Source of the DNA: Stenotrophomonas sp. 57
GTDB taxonomy: Bacteria; Pseudomonadota; Gammaproteobacteria; Xanthomonadales; Xanthomonadaceae
Direction of reading: 5' to 3'
Assembly (NCBI RefSeq): GCF_030291075.1
Contig: NZ_CP127407.1
Span: 3,532,001 to 3,596,000, forward strand
Length of the DNA stretch: 64,000 nucleotides
Shown: positions 50,776 through 60,661 of the stretch, piece by piece
Position numbering within the stretch: the stretch's first letter is position 1
Layout: the number at the start of each line of letters is the position of its first letter
Notes under the pieces: model-generated
Databases searched by the model: none
The model's input: the letters and a program-made list of their open reading frames with translations, nothing else
Told to the model about the DNA's origin: nothing
Program-made: the position numbers and the translations under genes

Positions 50776-50807
50776 GATGAACACGGGAACGACCGAAACC
50801 GACTTTT

Positions 50808-50835
50808 GTAGAGTCGAACCATGCTCGACTGCTCT
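50808..50835 (+). repeat. GTAG-type palindrome between fdnI and fdhE
   Basis: GTAGAGTCGAACCATGCTCG then ACTGCTCT, the third repeat in this 224-base gap. Confidence 0.75.
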
Positions 50836-50905
50836 GCCTCGAACACGCTGGACGCCAGCGCCGACAACGGCGAGGATGGAGCCTGGTTCTTCCGGCTGGC
50901 CCTGC

Positions 50906-51889
50906 ATGGCGCAACGCATCCTTGAACCCGGTGAAATCGAGACGCTCGCCTCGCGCGATGTTCCGCGCATCATCCTCCCCGATGCGGCATCCCTGTTCGC
51001 CGAACGCGCCGCACGCCTGCGCAGCCTGGCGGCGCGCAGTGCCATCAGCGGTTACCTGCAGCTGCTGGCGGCGTTGGCCGATGCGCAGCAGGCTGTGCTC
51101 GAGGAACTGACGCCGCAGCAGCGCGAAGAACTGCAGGCGCAGGCGCGTGCACAGCAGTCGAGTGCGGCGGCCGGTGCCGGCATGCCGTTGCGACCGGCCA
51201 ACACGCTTCATCTTGATGAGCGCTGGCGTGGATGGCTGCGCACGCTGTGCCAGCACTGCGCTGATGAAGCCGGGCTGCCGGTGGAAACGCGGCAGGAACT
51301 GCTGCGCGTTGCCGCTGGCGACGATGCCTGGCTGGATGCGCAGGCCCATGCCGTGCTGGAGCGCGATGACGCGCCGTCGGTGGACCCGGTGGCTGCGCTG
51401 CTGGTGATGAACACGCTGCAGGTGTACTGGGCCGTACTCGCGGCCAGCTTCCGCGCCACCGATCTGAAACCCTTGGCCGACGCACCGGGGCTGTGCCCGT
51501 TGTGCGGCACGCTGCCGGTGGCCAGTGTAGTGCAGGCGCGCGCACCGTATGCCTCCTACCGATACCTGTCGTGCGCGCTGTGCGCGTGCCAGTGGCACTT
51601 CGTGCGCGTGCAGTGCAGCCAGTGTGGCGCCGCCGGCAAGGACATCGCCTACCGCGCGCTGGCCGATGTGGATGGCGACGCCGGCGAGGCCGTGCGTGAG
51701 AGCGCGGTGCGTGCCGAGACCTGCGACCACTGCCATAGCTATCGCAAGATCCTGTATCTGGAAAAAGACCCGTCACTGGAGCCGGTGGCCGATGACCTTG
51801 GCACACTGGCACTGGACCTGTTGCTGGGCGAGGAAGGCTATGCGCGCGCCAGCCAGAATCCGTTGCTGTGGCAATCCGACGGCGAGTAG
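50906..51889 (+). CDS. fdhE: Formate dehydrogenase accessory protein FdhE
   Basis: 327 residues from MAQRILEPGEIETLASRDVP; a longer open frame upstream runs through repeats and is rejected. FdhE features: helical N-terminal half and a rubredoxin-like zinc/iron-binding half with cysteine motifs CPLCGTLPV, CSQCGAAGK and CDHCHSYRK. FdhE is needed for activity of the respiratory formate dehydrogenases in E. coli, and fdoGHI-fdhE has the same order there. Confidence 0.94.
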   Translation: MAQRILEPGEIETLASRDVPRIILPDAASLFAERAARLRSLAARSAISGYLQLLAALADAQQAVLEELTPQQREELQAQARAQQSSAAAGAGMPLRPANTLHLDERWRGWLRTLCQHCADEAGLPVETRQELLRVAAGDDAWLDAQAHAVLERDDAPSVDPVAALLVMNTLQVYWAVLAASFRATDLKPLADAPGLCPLCGTLPVASVVQARAPYASYRYLSCALCACQWHFVRVQCSQCGAAGKDIAYRALADVDGDAGEAVRESAVRAETCDHCHSYRKILYLEKDPSLEPVADDLGTLALDLLLGEEGYARASQNPLLWQSDGE

Positions 51890-51893
51890 GGCG

Positions 51894-53318
51894 ATGACAC
51901 GCACGCCTCCCACCGCTGCATCGGCCGCTGCCCTGCCCTCGCTGGACCGGCTGCTGCGCCTGCCTGCGTTGTCGGCCTTGATTGATGGCCATGGCCACAG
52001 CCGCGTCGCCCGGTTGCTGCGCGCACACCTGCAGGCGCTGCGCGAACGTATCAGCACCGCGCAGCTCTCGGCCGAGCAGCTCCAACAGGCCATCGACGGC
52101 CCGGCGCTGGTCGCCGCGCTCGATGCCCGGCTTGCCGCCGACGCGTGTCTGGACCTGCAGCCGGTGTTCAACCTCACCGGCACGGTGCTGCACACCAACC
52201 TCGGGCGCGCCCTGTTGCCCGAGGCCGCGCTACGGGCGGTGACCCGCGTGATGACCGCGCCGGTCGATCTGGAATTCGACCTCAGCCGGGGCCGCCGTGG
52301 CGACCGCGATGCGCGGGTGCAGGCGCTGGTCTGCGAGCTGACCGGGGCCGAAGCCGCCACCGTGGTCAACAACAATGCCGCGGCGGTCCTGCTGCTGCTC
52401 AACAGCCTGGCCAACCGTCGCGAGGTGGTGGTGTCGCGTGGCGAACTGGTGGAGATCGGCGGTGCCTTCCGCATCCCGGACGTGATTCGCAGCGCCGGCG
52501 CGCGTCTGCGGGAAGTGGGCACCACCAATCGCACCCACCCGGCTGACTTCGCAGACGCCATCGGCACCCGCACCGCACTGCTGATGGAAGTGCATGCCAG
52601 CAACTACGCGATCACCGGCTTCACTGCCAAGGTCGACACTGCGGCGATGGCTGCGATCGCGCACGAGCACGGTCTGCCGCTGGTGGTGGACCTGGGCAGT
52701 GGCAGCCTGTGCGATCTGGCGGCCTTCGGCCTGCCGCGCGAGCCCACCGTGCAGGAAGCGCTGGCCGCTGGCGCCGACCTCGTGTCGTTCAGTGGCGACA
52801 AGCTGCTGGGAGGGCCGCAGGCCGGCGTCATCGCCGGCCGCGCCGACCTGATTGCGCGGATCAACCGCAATCCGCTGAAGCGTGCGCTGCGCATGGACAA
52901 GATGGGCCTGGCCGCACTGGAAGCCGTGCTGGCCCTGTACCGCGAACCGGAGCTGTTGGCACAACGGCTGCCAACGCTGCGCACCCTGTCCCGTACGCAG
53001 GGAGATGTATCCGCACAGGCCCAGCGCCTGTTGCAGCCGGTGCGCACCGGGCTGCCCGTGGACTACACAGTCGAATGCGCAGTGATGCACAGCCAGATCG
53101 GCAGCGGTGCGCAACCCCAGGCGCAGTTGGCCAGTGCCGGGCTGCACATCACAACTGCGCGCCGTGGTGGCCTGGATAGCCTGGCCAAGCGCCTGCGCCA
53201 GCTGCCACAGCCGGTGCTGGGGCGCATCGCCGATGATGCGTTGTGGCTGGACCTGCGCTGCCTGGAAGCCGACGACGAAGCGCGCTTCGTCGACCAGTGG
53301 AGCACGCTGCGGGCATGA
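51894..53318 (+). CDS. selA: L-seryl-tRNA(Sec) selenium transferase SelA
   Basis: 474 residues from MTRTPPTAASAAALPSLDRL, four bases after the fdhE stop. It is a PLP enzyme; the Schiff-base lysine is in SFSGDKLLGGPQAGVI. Other hallmarks: FNLTGTVLHTNLGRALLPEA near residues 90-109 and NNNAAAVLLLLNSL. It converts Ser-tRNA(Sec) to Sec-tRNA(Sec) with selenophosphate. Its stop overlaps selB by four bases (ATGA). Confidence 0.97.
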   Translation: MTRTPPTAASAAALPSLDRLLRLPALSALIDGHGHSRVARLLRAHLQALRERISTAQLSAEQLQQAIDGPALVAALDARLAADACLDLQPVFNLTGTVLHTNLGRALLPEAALRAVTRVMTAPVDLEFDLSRGRRGDRDARVQALVCELTGAEAATVVNNNAAAVLLLLNSLANRREVVVSRGELVEIGGAFRIPDVIRSAGARLREVGTTNRTHPADFADAIGTRTALLMEVHASNYAITGFTAKVDTAAMAAIAHEHGLPLVVDLGSGSLCDLAAFGLPREPTVQEALAAGADLVSFSGDKLLGGPQAGVIAGRADLIARINRNPLKRALRMDKMGLAALEAVLALYREPELLAQRLPTLRTLSRTQGDVSAQAQRLLQPVRTGLPVDYTVECAVMHSQIGSGAQPQAQLASAGLHITTARRGGLDSLAKRLRQLPQPVLGRIADDALWLDLRCLEADDEARFVDQWSTLRA

Positions 53319-55246
53319 TCGTCGGCACCGCCGGGCATATCGACCATGGCAAGACCCGCCTGGTGCGCGCGCTGACCGGCATCGAAACCGATCGGCTGCA
53401 GGAAGAGCGTACACGCGGCATTTCCATCGAGCTGGGATACGCCTATGTGCCGGTCGAAGCCGCGGATGGCGAAAGCCCTGCAACCACGCTGGGCTTCGTT
53501 GACGTGCCCGGCCACGAGCGCTTCGTGCATACGATGGTGGCCGGTGCGACCGGTATCGATGTTGCCCTGCTGGTGATCGCTGCCGACGACGGCGTGATGC
53601 CGCAGACCCGCGAGCATCTGGCGATCCTGCAGTTGCTGGGCGTGGACCGCGGCGCGGTGGCGCTGACCAAGATCGACCGCGTGGATGCCGCGCGCCTGGC
53701 CCGGGTCAAGATCGAGATCGCTGCCCTGCTGGCCGGCACGCCGCTGCAGGATGCCTCCGTGTTCGCATGCAACAGCACCGCACCCGACGATGCCGGCATA
53801 AACGCGCTGCGTGCCCACCTGCATGCCTGGGCCGCAGCCGATGCCGGCGCGCGGCAAGCCACGCTGCGCGGCGAACTGTTCCGCATGCCGGTGGACCGTG
53901 TGTTCTCGCTGGCCGGCCACGGTACGCTGGTGACTGGCGCAGTGCACGGTGGCACCGCCACTGTTGGCGAGCATCTGCAGCTGATGCCGGCTGCCACCGA
54001 CGTACGCGTGCGAAGCATCCACGCGCAGAACCAGGCCAGCGACCACGCGATGGCCGGGCAACGCTGCGCGTTGAATCTGGCCGCCATCGCCCGCGACGAC
54101 ATCCACCGCGGCGACTGGATCGCCGACCCACGCGCACTGCTGGCCACCACCCGCGTTGATGTGCGCCTGCGGCTCTCTGCGCTGGCACCGCCGCTGCGGG
54201 ACTGGGCGCCGCTGCACATCCACTGGGGCACGATGCACCAGCAGGCCCATGTGGTACTGCTGGAAGACCGCGACCACGGCAATGGCCAGCTCGTGCAGCT
54301 GGTGTTCGACACGCCGGTCTGCGCGATGTGCGGCGATCGTTTCATTGCCCGCGATTCGGCAGCAACCCGTACGCTGGGTGGCGGTGTCGTACTCGATCCG
54401 GACCCGCCCCAGCGGCGTCGGCGCAGCCCTGCACGTCTGGCGTGGTTGGCGGCGCTGGAACAGCTGGCCACCAGCGCAGATATTGGCCCGCTGCTTCAGC
54501 AGGCGCCTGCCGGAATTCCATTGGCGGCACTGCAGCGCTACTGTCGGCGCGCCACCGAGCAGATCGATCTTCCTGCAGGCGCGCAGCGCATCGTCACCCG
54601 CGACGACACGGTGGTCATCCTCGCCGCGCACTGGCAGGTGCTGCGCGAACAGGTAGTCACCTCGCTACGCGGCTGGCATCAGCGACGCCCGGACGAACCG
54701 GGTGTCGACAGCGGGCGCCTGCAGCGCAGCACCCTGCCCGCGCTGGCAACGGGCCTGTGGAACGCGCTTCTCCAGAATCTTCTGGACGGCGGCAGCGTGC
54801 AGCGCGTGGGCGCGTGGTGGCGCCTGCCCGGCCATGACCACGCGGCACCGGAACGCGAGCGCCTGCTGCTCGAACGCGTGCTGCCGCAGCTGCATGCCGG
54901 CGGTTTCGATCCGCCATGGGTGCGCACCCTGGCCACCGACCTGGGACTGACCGAGGATGGGGTCCGCGGGGTCATGCGCCGGGCCGCTGCACGCGGTGAA
55001 CTGTTCCAGGTGGTGCCGGACCTGTTCTATGCACCCACGCGCATTTCGGAACTCGCCGCGATCGTCGCGCAGCTGTCGCAGGCCACCGGCACGGTGGATG
55101 CGGCCGCATTCCGCGATGCCATCGGCCTGGGCCGCAAGCGCAGCATCCAGATCTTGGAGTTCTTCAATCGCGTTGGCTACACTCGACGCGTCGGTGACCA
55201 GCATCGGCCGCGTGGCGACCTGCTGTGGAACCCAGCCCGCGACTGA
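53315..55246 (+). CDS. selB: Selenocysteine-specific elongation factor SelB
   Basis: 643 residues from MIVGTAGHIDHGKTRLVRAL. GTPase motifs: G1 GHIDHGKT, G3 DVPGHERFVHTM, G4-type TKIDRVDAARL. Then EF-Tu-like barrel domains and four C-terminal winged-helix repeats that bind the SECIS hairpin, ending RPRGDLLWNPARD. It delivers Sec-tRNA(Sec) to the ribosome at the fdnG UGA. Followed by selC after 24 bases. Confidence 0.97.
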   Translation: MIVGTAGHIDHGKTRLVRALTGIETDRLQEERTRGISIELGYAYVPVEAADGESPATTLGFVDVPGHERFVHTMVAGATGIDVALLVIAADDGVMPQTREHLAILQLLGVDRGAVALTKIDRVDAARLARVKIEIAALLAGTPLQDASVFACNSTAPDDAGINALRAHLHAWAAADAGARQATLRGELFRMPVDRVFSLAGHGTLVTGAVHGGTATVGEHLQLMPAATDVRVRSIHAQNQASDHAMAGQRCALNLAAIARDDIHRGDWIADPRALLATTRVDVRLRLSALAPPLRDWAPLHIHWGTMHQQAHVVLLEDRDHGNGQLVQLVFDTPVCAMCGDRFIARDSAATRTLGGGVVLDPDPPQRRRRSPARLAWLAALEQLATSADIGPLLQQAPAGIPLAALQRYCRRATEQIDLPAGAQRIVTRDDTVVILAAHWQVLREQVVTSLRGWHQRRPDEPGVDSGRLQRSTLPALATGLWNALLQNLLDGGSVQRVGAWWRLPGHDHAAPERERLLLERVLPQLHAGGFDPPWVRTLATDLGLTEDGVRGVMRRAAARGELFQVVPDLFYAPTRISELAAIVAQLSQATGTVDAAAFRDAIGLGRKRSIQILEFFNRVGYTRRVGDQHRPRGDLLWNPARD

Positions 55247-55270
55247 GTCGACCGGTACCGCGGTACTTTC

Positions 55271-55366
55271 GGAAGGCATGCGCATCCGGGCATGCGGCTG
55301 GGCTTCAAACCCAGTAGGGGGCGTCGATCGTTCCCTGGTAGGTTCGACTCCTGCTGCCTTCCGCCA
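55271..55366 (+). tRNA. selC: tRNA-Sec (UCA)
   Basis: 96 nt with CCA encoded. Acceptor stem of eight pairs (GGAAGGCA with TGCCTTCC), long variable arm, T arm GGTTCGACTCC and anticodon TCA at 55305-55307 in CTGGGCTTCAAACCCAG. The long acceptor and variable arm are diagnostic of tRNA-Sec. It matches the E. coli selC pattern in the discriminator and T-arm. Confidence 0.97.
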
Positions 55367-55392
55367 TTCGTGTTTCCGCAGGAGATGTCGGC

Positions 55393-56472
55393 ATGGCCAC
55401 GCACGCGCAGTCCCTCGCCCCTTCGACGGCCGACGCTCCGCAACGACTGACGTCTCTCGCGCATGGCGGCGGCTGCGGCTGCAAGATCGCGCCGGGCGTG
55501 CTGACCGAACTGCTGCGTGGCGTTCCAGCACTTCCCGCGCCGGCCGAGCTGCTGGTCGGCCGCGAGACCAGCGACGACGCGGCGGTGTACTGCCTTGATG
55601 ACCGCCAGGCGATCGTCGCCACCACCGATTTCTTCATGCCCATCGTCGACGACCCGTTCGACTTCGGCCGCATCGCCGCCACCAACGCGCTGTCGGATCT
55701 GTATGCGATGGGCGCACGGCCATTGTTCGCACTGGCCATCGTCGGCATGCCGATCAACACCCTGCCGCAGGACACCATCCGCGGCATCCTGCAGGGCGGC
55801 GAACGCGCCTGCGCCGACGCAGGCATCGTGGTCGCCGGTGGCCACAGCATCGATTCGGTGGAACCCATCTACGGCCTGGCCGCGATCGGTGTGCTCGATC
55901 CGCAACGCCTCAAGCGCAATGCCGATGCCCGTGCCGGCGATGTGCTGGTGCTGGGCAAGCCATTGGGCGTAGGCGTGTATTCGTCGGCACTGAAGAAGGA
56001 AGTGCTGGATGCCGACGGTTACCAGCAGATGCTCGAATCGACCACCCGACTTAACACCGTGGGCGTGCCACTGGCTGCGCTGGACGGCGTGCACGCGATG
56101 ACCGATGTCACCGGCTTCGGCCTGCTCGGTCATCTGCTGGAAGTGTGCCGCGCCAGTGGGGTTTCCGCCGAAGTGGAGAGTGCCCAGGTGCCGCTGCTGC
56201 CACAGACGCTGGAACTGCTGCAGCGCGGCTGCGTGACCGGTGCCTCCCACCGCAACTGGGCCTCGTATGGCGCCGAGGTGCGCTTCGCCGACGGGTTGCC
56301 AGCACACTGGCAACCACTGCTGACCGACCCGCAGACCAGCGGCGGCCTGCTGGTGTCCTGTGCCACGGAAGCGGTGGAGGCGGTTCTCGCCTGCTTACAC
56401 GAAGCGGGGTTCGGCCAGGCGGCCGTGGTCGGGCGATTGGGCGAAGGAGCGCCGGGCATCAGCGTGCGCTGA
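55393..56472 (+). CDS. selD: Selenophosphate synthetase SelD
   Basis: 359 residues from MATHAQSLAPSTADAPQRLT; AGGAGA stands nine bases upstream. GGGCGCKIAPGVL holds the essential cysteine (not selenocysteine) and lysine, followed by DDAAVYCLDD. It is an AIR-synthase-like ATP enzyme making selenophosphate from selenide. It begins 26 bases after the 3' end of selC, so the two are probably on one transcript. Confidence 0.97.
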   Translation: MATHAQSLAPSTADAPQRLTSLAHGGGCGCKIAPGVLTELLRGVPALPAPAELLVGRETSDDAAVYCLDDRQAIVATTDFFMPIVDDPFDFGRIAATNALSDLYAMGARPLFALAIVGMPINTLPQDTIRGILQGGERACADAGIVVAGGHSIDSVEPIYGLAAIGVLDPQRLKRNADARAGDVLVLGKPLGVGVYSSALKKEVLDADGYQQMLESTTRLNTVGVPLAALDGVHAMTDVTGFGLLGHLLEVCRASGVSAEVESAQVPLLPQTLELLQRGCVTGASHRNWASYGAEVRFADGLPAHWQPLLTDPQTSGGLLVSCATEAVEAVLACLHEAGFGQAAVVGRLGEGAPGISVR

Positions 56473-56485
56473 AGCGCTGAAACGA

Positions 56486-56509
56486 CAGGGGCGCCCCAAG
56501 GCGCCCCTG
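56486..56509. terminator. Bidirectional hairpin between selD and yicC
   Basis: CAGGGGCGCC/GGCGCCCCTG, ten perfect pairs with loop CCAA, between two convergent genes. Confidence 0.7.
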
Positions 56510-56529
56510 CTGTAGCGCTGGATGCAACA

Positions 56530-57390
56530 TCACTCGATGTTCTGCACCTGTTCGCGGATCTGGTCGATCAGCACCTTCAGCTCCACCGCCGCATTGGACG
56601 TGCGGCTGTCCACCGATTTGGAGCCCAGCGTATTGGCCTCGCGGTTGAACTCCTGCAGCAGGAAATCCAGGCGACGGCCGACCGGCTCACGCTGCTTGAG
56701 CACGCGGCGGATCTCGACGATGTGGCTGCCAAGACGGTCCAGTTCTTCATCCACGTCCAGCTTCTGCAGCCACAGTACCAGTTCCTGCTCGGCGCGGCCG
56801 GGGTCGACCGGGTGCGGCAGGTCGGCCAGGCGTGCGGCCAGCTTGGCGCGCTGGCCGTCGCGAATGGCCGGAATCAGCGTGCGCACTTCGCTGGCGATGC
56901 GTTCGATGCCGTCCACGCGCTCGCTGATGGCGGCCGACAGCTTTCCGCCTTCACGCTCGCGGGCCTCGACGAAGCCGTCCAGCACCTGGTCCAGCAGGGC
57001 CAGTGCCTCGACCTGCAGGGCAGCGGCATCAGTGGCCTCGCCACGGGTCACGCCCGGCAGCTGCAGCAGGTCGGTGAAGCTGACCTGCAGGTTGGGGAAA
57101 TCCGAGGTCAGCCGGTGCGCCAGGCGTCCCAGCTGGCCCAGCAGGGCCTCGTCCACCTGCAGGTTGGCAGCCGCTTCCGGCGCGCGCAGGCGCATCACCA
57201 GATCCAGCTTGCCGCGGCTGAGGCGCGCGGCAATGCGCTCGCGCAGTTGCGGCTCCAGCGCGCGCAGTTCCTCGGGCAGGCGGGTGCCGACCTCCAGGAA
57301 GCGGTGGTTGACCGAGCGCAGCTCGCAGCCCAGCGTGCCCCACGGGGTGACCCGCTCGCCGCCGGCGTAGGCGGTCATGCTTCGAATCAT
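56530..57390 (-). CDS. yicC: YicC family protein (RNase-associated)
   Basis: 286 residues: [37 protein letters not shown] and a C-terminal [20 protein letters not shown], the YicC/YloC signatures. E. coli YicC is an endoribonuclease-type protein that promotes decay of certain small RNAs. It is divergent from rph, as in many gammaproteobacteria. Confidence 0.93.
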
Positions 57391-57514
57391 GGATTGTGTC
57401 CGGTGCGTGCAAAGGGGGAATGGTACCCTAGCGACCTCACCAGAGCCCCCTCGCCCGCCCCGTGAAGGCCGCGGGCGTGGCGGCGTACTCCCTCGCCATT
57501 ACGGAACCCGCACC

Positions 57515-58236
<722 letters not shown>

Positions 58237-58240
<4 letters not shown>

Positions 58241-58626
58241 ACCGCCGGATCGCCCTGACCACCCTGGTGGTGGCCGACTATGACGAAGCCATCGCCTGGT
58301 ACACCGGCAAGCTCGGCTTCACGCTGCTGGAAAACATCGACCAGGGCCACAAGCGCTGGGTGGTGGTCGGTCCGACCGACGGCAGTGCCGCTGCCCTGCT
58401 GCTGGCCCGTGCCAGCGACGAGGAACAGCGCAGCCGCATCGGCAACCAGACCGGTGGCCGGGTCGCCTTCTTCCTCAACACCGACGATTTCCACCGCGAC
58501 CACGCGGCGATGCTGGCCGCCGGCGTCGAGTTCCTGGAAGCGCCGCGCGAAGAACCCTATGCAACGGTCGCGGTGTTCCGCGATCTGTATGGCAACACCT
58601 GGGACCTGCTGGAGCCCCGTCAATGA
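58237..58626 (+). CDS. VOC/glyoxalase-fold protein
   Basis: 129 residues: [37 protein letters not shown] and a C-terminal [14 protein letters not shown], the classical VOC pattern with a metal-binding glutamate near the end. A small glyoxalase or bleomycin-resistance-type protein, function unspecific. It overlaps rph and rdgB by four bases at either end, placing it firmly in this operon. Confidence 0.88.
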
Positions 58627-59219
58627 AGAAACTGGTATTGGCCAGCCACAACACCGGCAAGCTGGTGGAGATGCAGGAGATCCTCGCCGATCTGCCGCTG
58701 CAGATCACCTCGGCCGCCGAACTGGGCCTGGGTGATGTGGAAGAGACCGGCCTGACCTTCGTCGAGAACGCGCTGCTGAAGGCGCGCGCGGCCAGTGAAG
58801 CGACCGGACTGCCGGCACTGGCCGATGATTCGGGCCTGATCGTCGATGCCCTTGGCGGCGCGCCGGGCCTGTACAGCGCGCGCTACGCCGGCCACCCCAC
58901 CAACGCGGCGGCCAACAACGCCAAGCTGCTCGATGCCATGGCCGAAGTGCCCGATGGCCAGCGCAGCGCGCGCTTCTATGCGGTGATCGTGCTGCTGCGC
59001 CACGCCACCGACCCACAGCCGCTGATCTGCGAAGGCCGCTGGGAAGGCCAGATCATCCGCGAGCTGCGCGGCACGAATGGTTTCGGCTACAACCCGCTGT
59101 TCCTGGACACCACCCACGGCCTGACCGCCGCGGAAATGGAGCCGGCGCTGAAGAACGCCATCAGCCACCGCGCCCTCGCCCTGCAGCAGCTCAAGCAGCA
59201 GCTGGCGACGCTGTACTGA
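58623..59219 (+). CDS. rdgB: Non-canonical purine NTP pyrophosphatase (RdgB/HAM1)
   Basis: 198 residues: KLVLASHNTGKLVEMQEILA, the conserved LTFVENALLKARAA, ADDSGLIVDALGG, and FGYNPLFLDTTHGLTAAEME. It removes ITP, dITP and XTP from the nucleotide pool. It starts in a four-base overlap with the VOC gene. Confidence 0.96.
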   Translation: MKKLVLASHNTGKLVEMQEILADLPLQITSAAELGLGDVEETGLTFVENALLKARAASEATGLPALADDSGLIVDALGGAPGLYSARYAGHPTNAAANNAKLLDAMAEVPDGQRSARFYAVIVLLRHATDPQPLICEGRWEGQIIRELRGTNGFGYNPLFLDTTHGLTAAEMEPALKNAISHRALALQQLKQQLATLY

Positions 59220-59244
59220 CGCCCTGCCCGATCGAACCAGGGAA

Positions 59245-59266
59245 GCCGGCCAGCGCCCGGCACTAC
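59245..59266 (-). repeat. Degenerate GTAG-type palindrome
   Basis: On the minus strand GTAGTGCCGGGCGCTGGCCG, between rdgB and hemW. Confidence 0.55.
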
Positions 59267-59277
59267 CGAAGAAGCCC

Positions 59278-60504
59278 ATGCCGCACGCCCACGACCACTG
59301 CAACCATCTGCCCGGCGAAGCCTGCTCCGCTGACCACGACACGCCACCGCGGCTGGTGCCGCCACCGCTGTCGCTGTATGTGCACCTGCCGTGGTGCGTG
59401 CGCAAATGCCCGTACTGCGATTTCAATTCGCACCAGGCCAAGGGCGAGCTGCCGTTCGATGCCTACATCGATGCCCTGCTGCGCGACCTGGACCAGGACC
59501 TGCCGCTGGTCTGGGGCCGGGTGGTGCACAGCGTGTTCTTCGGCGGAGGCACGCCCAGCCTGTTCCCGCCGGACGCCATCGACCGCTTCCTGCAGCAGGC
59601 CAGCGCGCGCCTGCGTTTCGCGCCCAATGCCGAGATCACCCTGGAGACCAACCCGGGCACCGCCGAGCACGGCCGTTTCGACCGCTACCGCGCGGCCGGC
59701 GTGAACCGCCTCAGCTTCGGCATCCAGAGTTTCGACGACGCGATGCTCAAGCGCCTGGGCCGCATCCACGACAGCGGCGAAGCCGAGCGTGCGGTGAAGA
59801 TGGCGCAGGACGCGGGCTACGACAACTTCAACATCGACCTGATGTACGCGCTGCCGGAACAGACCCTGGCCGGTGCGGAGGCCGATCTGGAGCGCGCCTT
59901 CGCGCTGCAGCCGGCGCACATCTCGCATTACCAGCTCACGCTCGAGCCGAACACGGTGTTCTTCGCGCGGCCGCCGCAGGGCATCCCCGATGAAGACAAC
60001 GCCTGGGACATGCAGGAACACTGCCAGGCGCTGCTGGCGCAGGCCGGTTTCGACCAGTACGAAGTCAGCGCCTATGCGCGCCCCGGCCGGCAGAGCGCGC
60101 ACAACCTGAACTACTGGCGCTTCGGCGATTACCTGGGCATCGGTGCCGGTGCCCACGGCAAGATCAGTTCAGGCGCCGAAGAACACGTGCTGCGTCGCTG
60201 GAAGCTGAAACACCCGCAGGCTTACCTGGACAGCGCGGGTACCCCGGCCTCGTTCGGTGGCGACGATGTGATCGCGGCCGAGCGCCTGCCGTTCGAGTAC
60301 ATGCTGAACCTGCTGCGCCTGCACGAAGGTTTCAGCCTGCGCGATTTCGAATCGCGTACCGGGCTGCCGCGCAGCGTGCTGGACGCGCCCCTCGCCGAGG
60401 CTGTCCAACGCGGCTGGCTGCAGGAGGCCGACGGCCATGTACACCCGACCGAACTGGGCCGCCGCTTCACCAACGATGTGGTGAGCCTGTTCCTGGAGGA
60501 GTGA
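59278..60504 (+). CDS. hemW: Radical SAM heme chaperone HemW (coproporphyrinogen oxidase-like)
   Basis: 408 residues. Radical SAM cluster CVRKCPYCDF near residues 40-49 (three cysteines in CxxxCxxC form), the HemN/HemW motif FFGGGTPSLF, and C-terminal HemW domain. The first 35 residues are an unusual extension, MPHAHDHCNHLPGEACSADH, with five histidines and two cysteines, absent from typical HemW, which starts just before LYVHLPWC. Probably a heme chaperone for respiratory proteins. Confidence 0.93.
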   Translation: MPHAHDHCNHLPGEACSADHDTPPRLVPPPLSLYVHLPWCVRKCPYCDFNSHQAKGELPFDAYIDALLRDLDQDLPLVWGRVVHSVFFGGGTPSLFPPDAIDRFLQQASARLRFAPNAEITLETNPGTAEHGRFDRYRAAGVNRLSFGIQSFDDAMLKRLGRIHDSGEAERAVKMAQDAGYDNFNIDLMYALPEQTLAGAEADLERAFALQPAHISHYQLTLEPNTVFFARPPQGIPDEDNAWDMQEHCQALLAQAGFDQYEVSAYARPGRQSAHNLNYWRFGDYLGIGAGAHGKISSGAEEHVLRRWKLKHPQAYLDSAGTPASFGGDDVIAAERLPFEYMLNLLRLHEGFSLRDFESRTGLPRSVLDAPLAEAVQRGWLQEADGHVHPTELGRRFTNDVVSLFLEE

Positions 60505-60544
60505 TCCTGCTGCCTTGCATCCGCCGGGCATGTTCTCCCGTCCG

Positions 60545-60614
60545 GTAGCGCCGGGCCATGCCCGGCGGATGCGGTTCACGTTCAGCCTAAAGTAGCGCCG
60601 ACATCGGCCGACAC
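60545..60614 (+). repeat. Two GTAG palindromes after hemW
   Basis: GTAGCGCCGGGCCATGCCCG with GCGGATG (60545-60571) and GTAGCGCCGACATCGGCCGA with CAC (60592-60614). The first pairs with an inverted half copy upstream (60517-60532). Confidence 0.7.
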
Positions 60615-60661
60615 GGTAGATTCACCAGATCGATCCGCGGGAATCCGGGTACCGCTCGCCG

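Noticed and set aside
55271..55366. Integration site at the tRNA-Sec gene
   Set aside because: No integrase, no duplicated tRNA 3' end, and flanking genes are selB and selD as expected.
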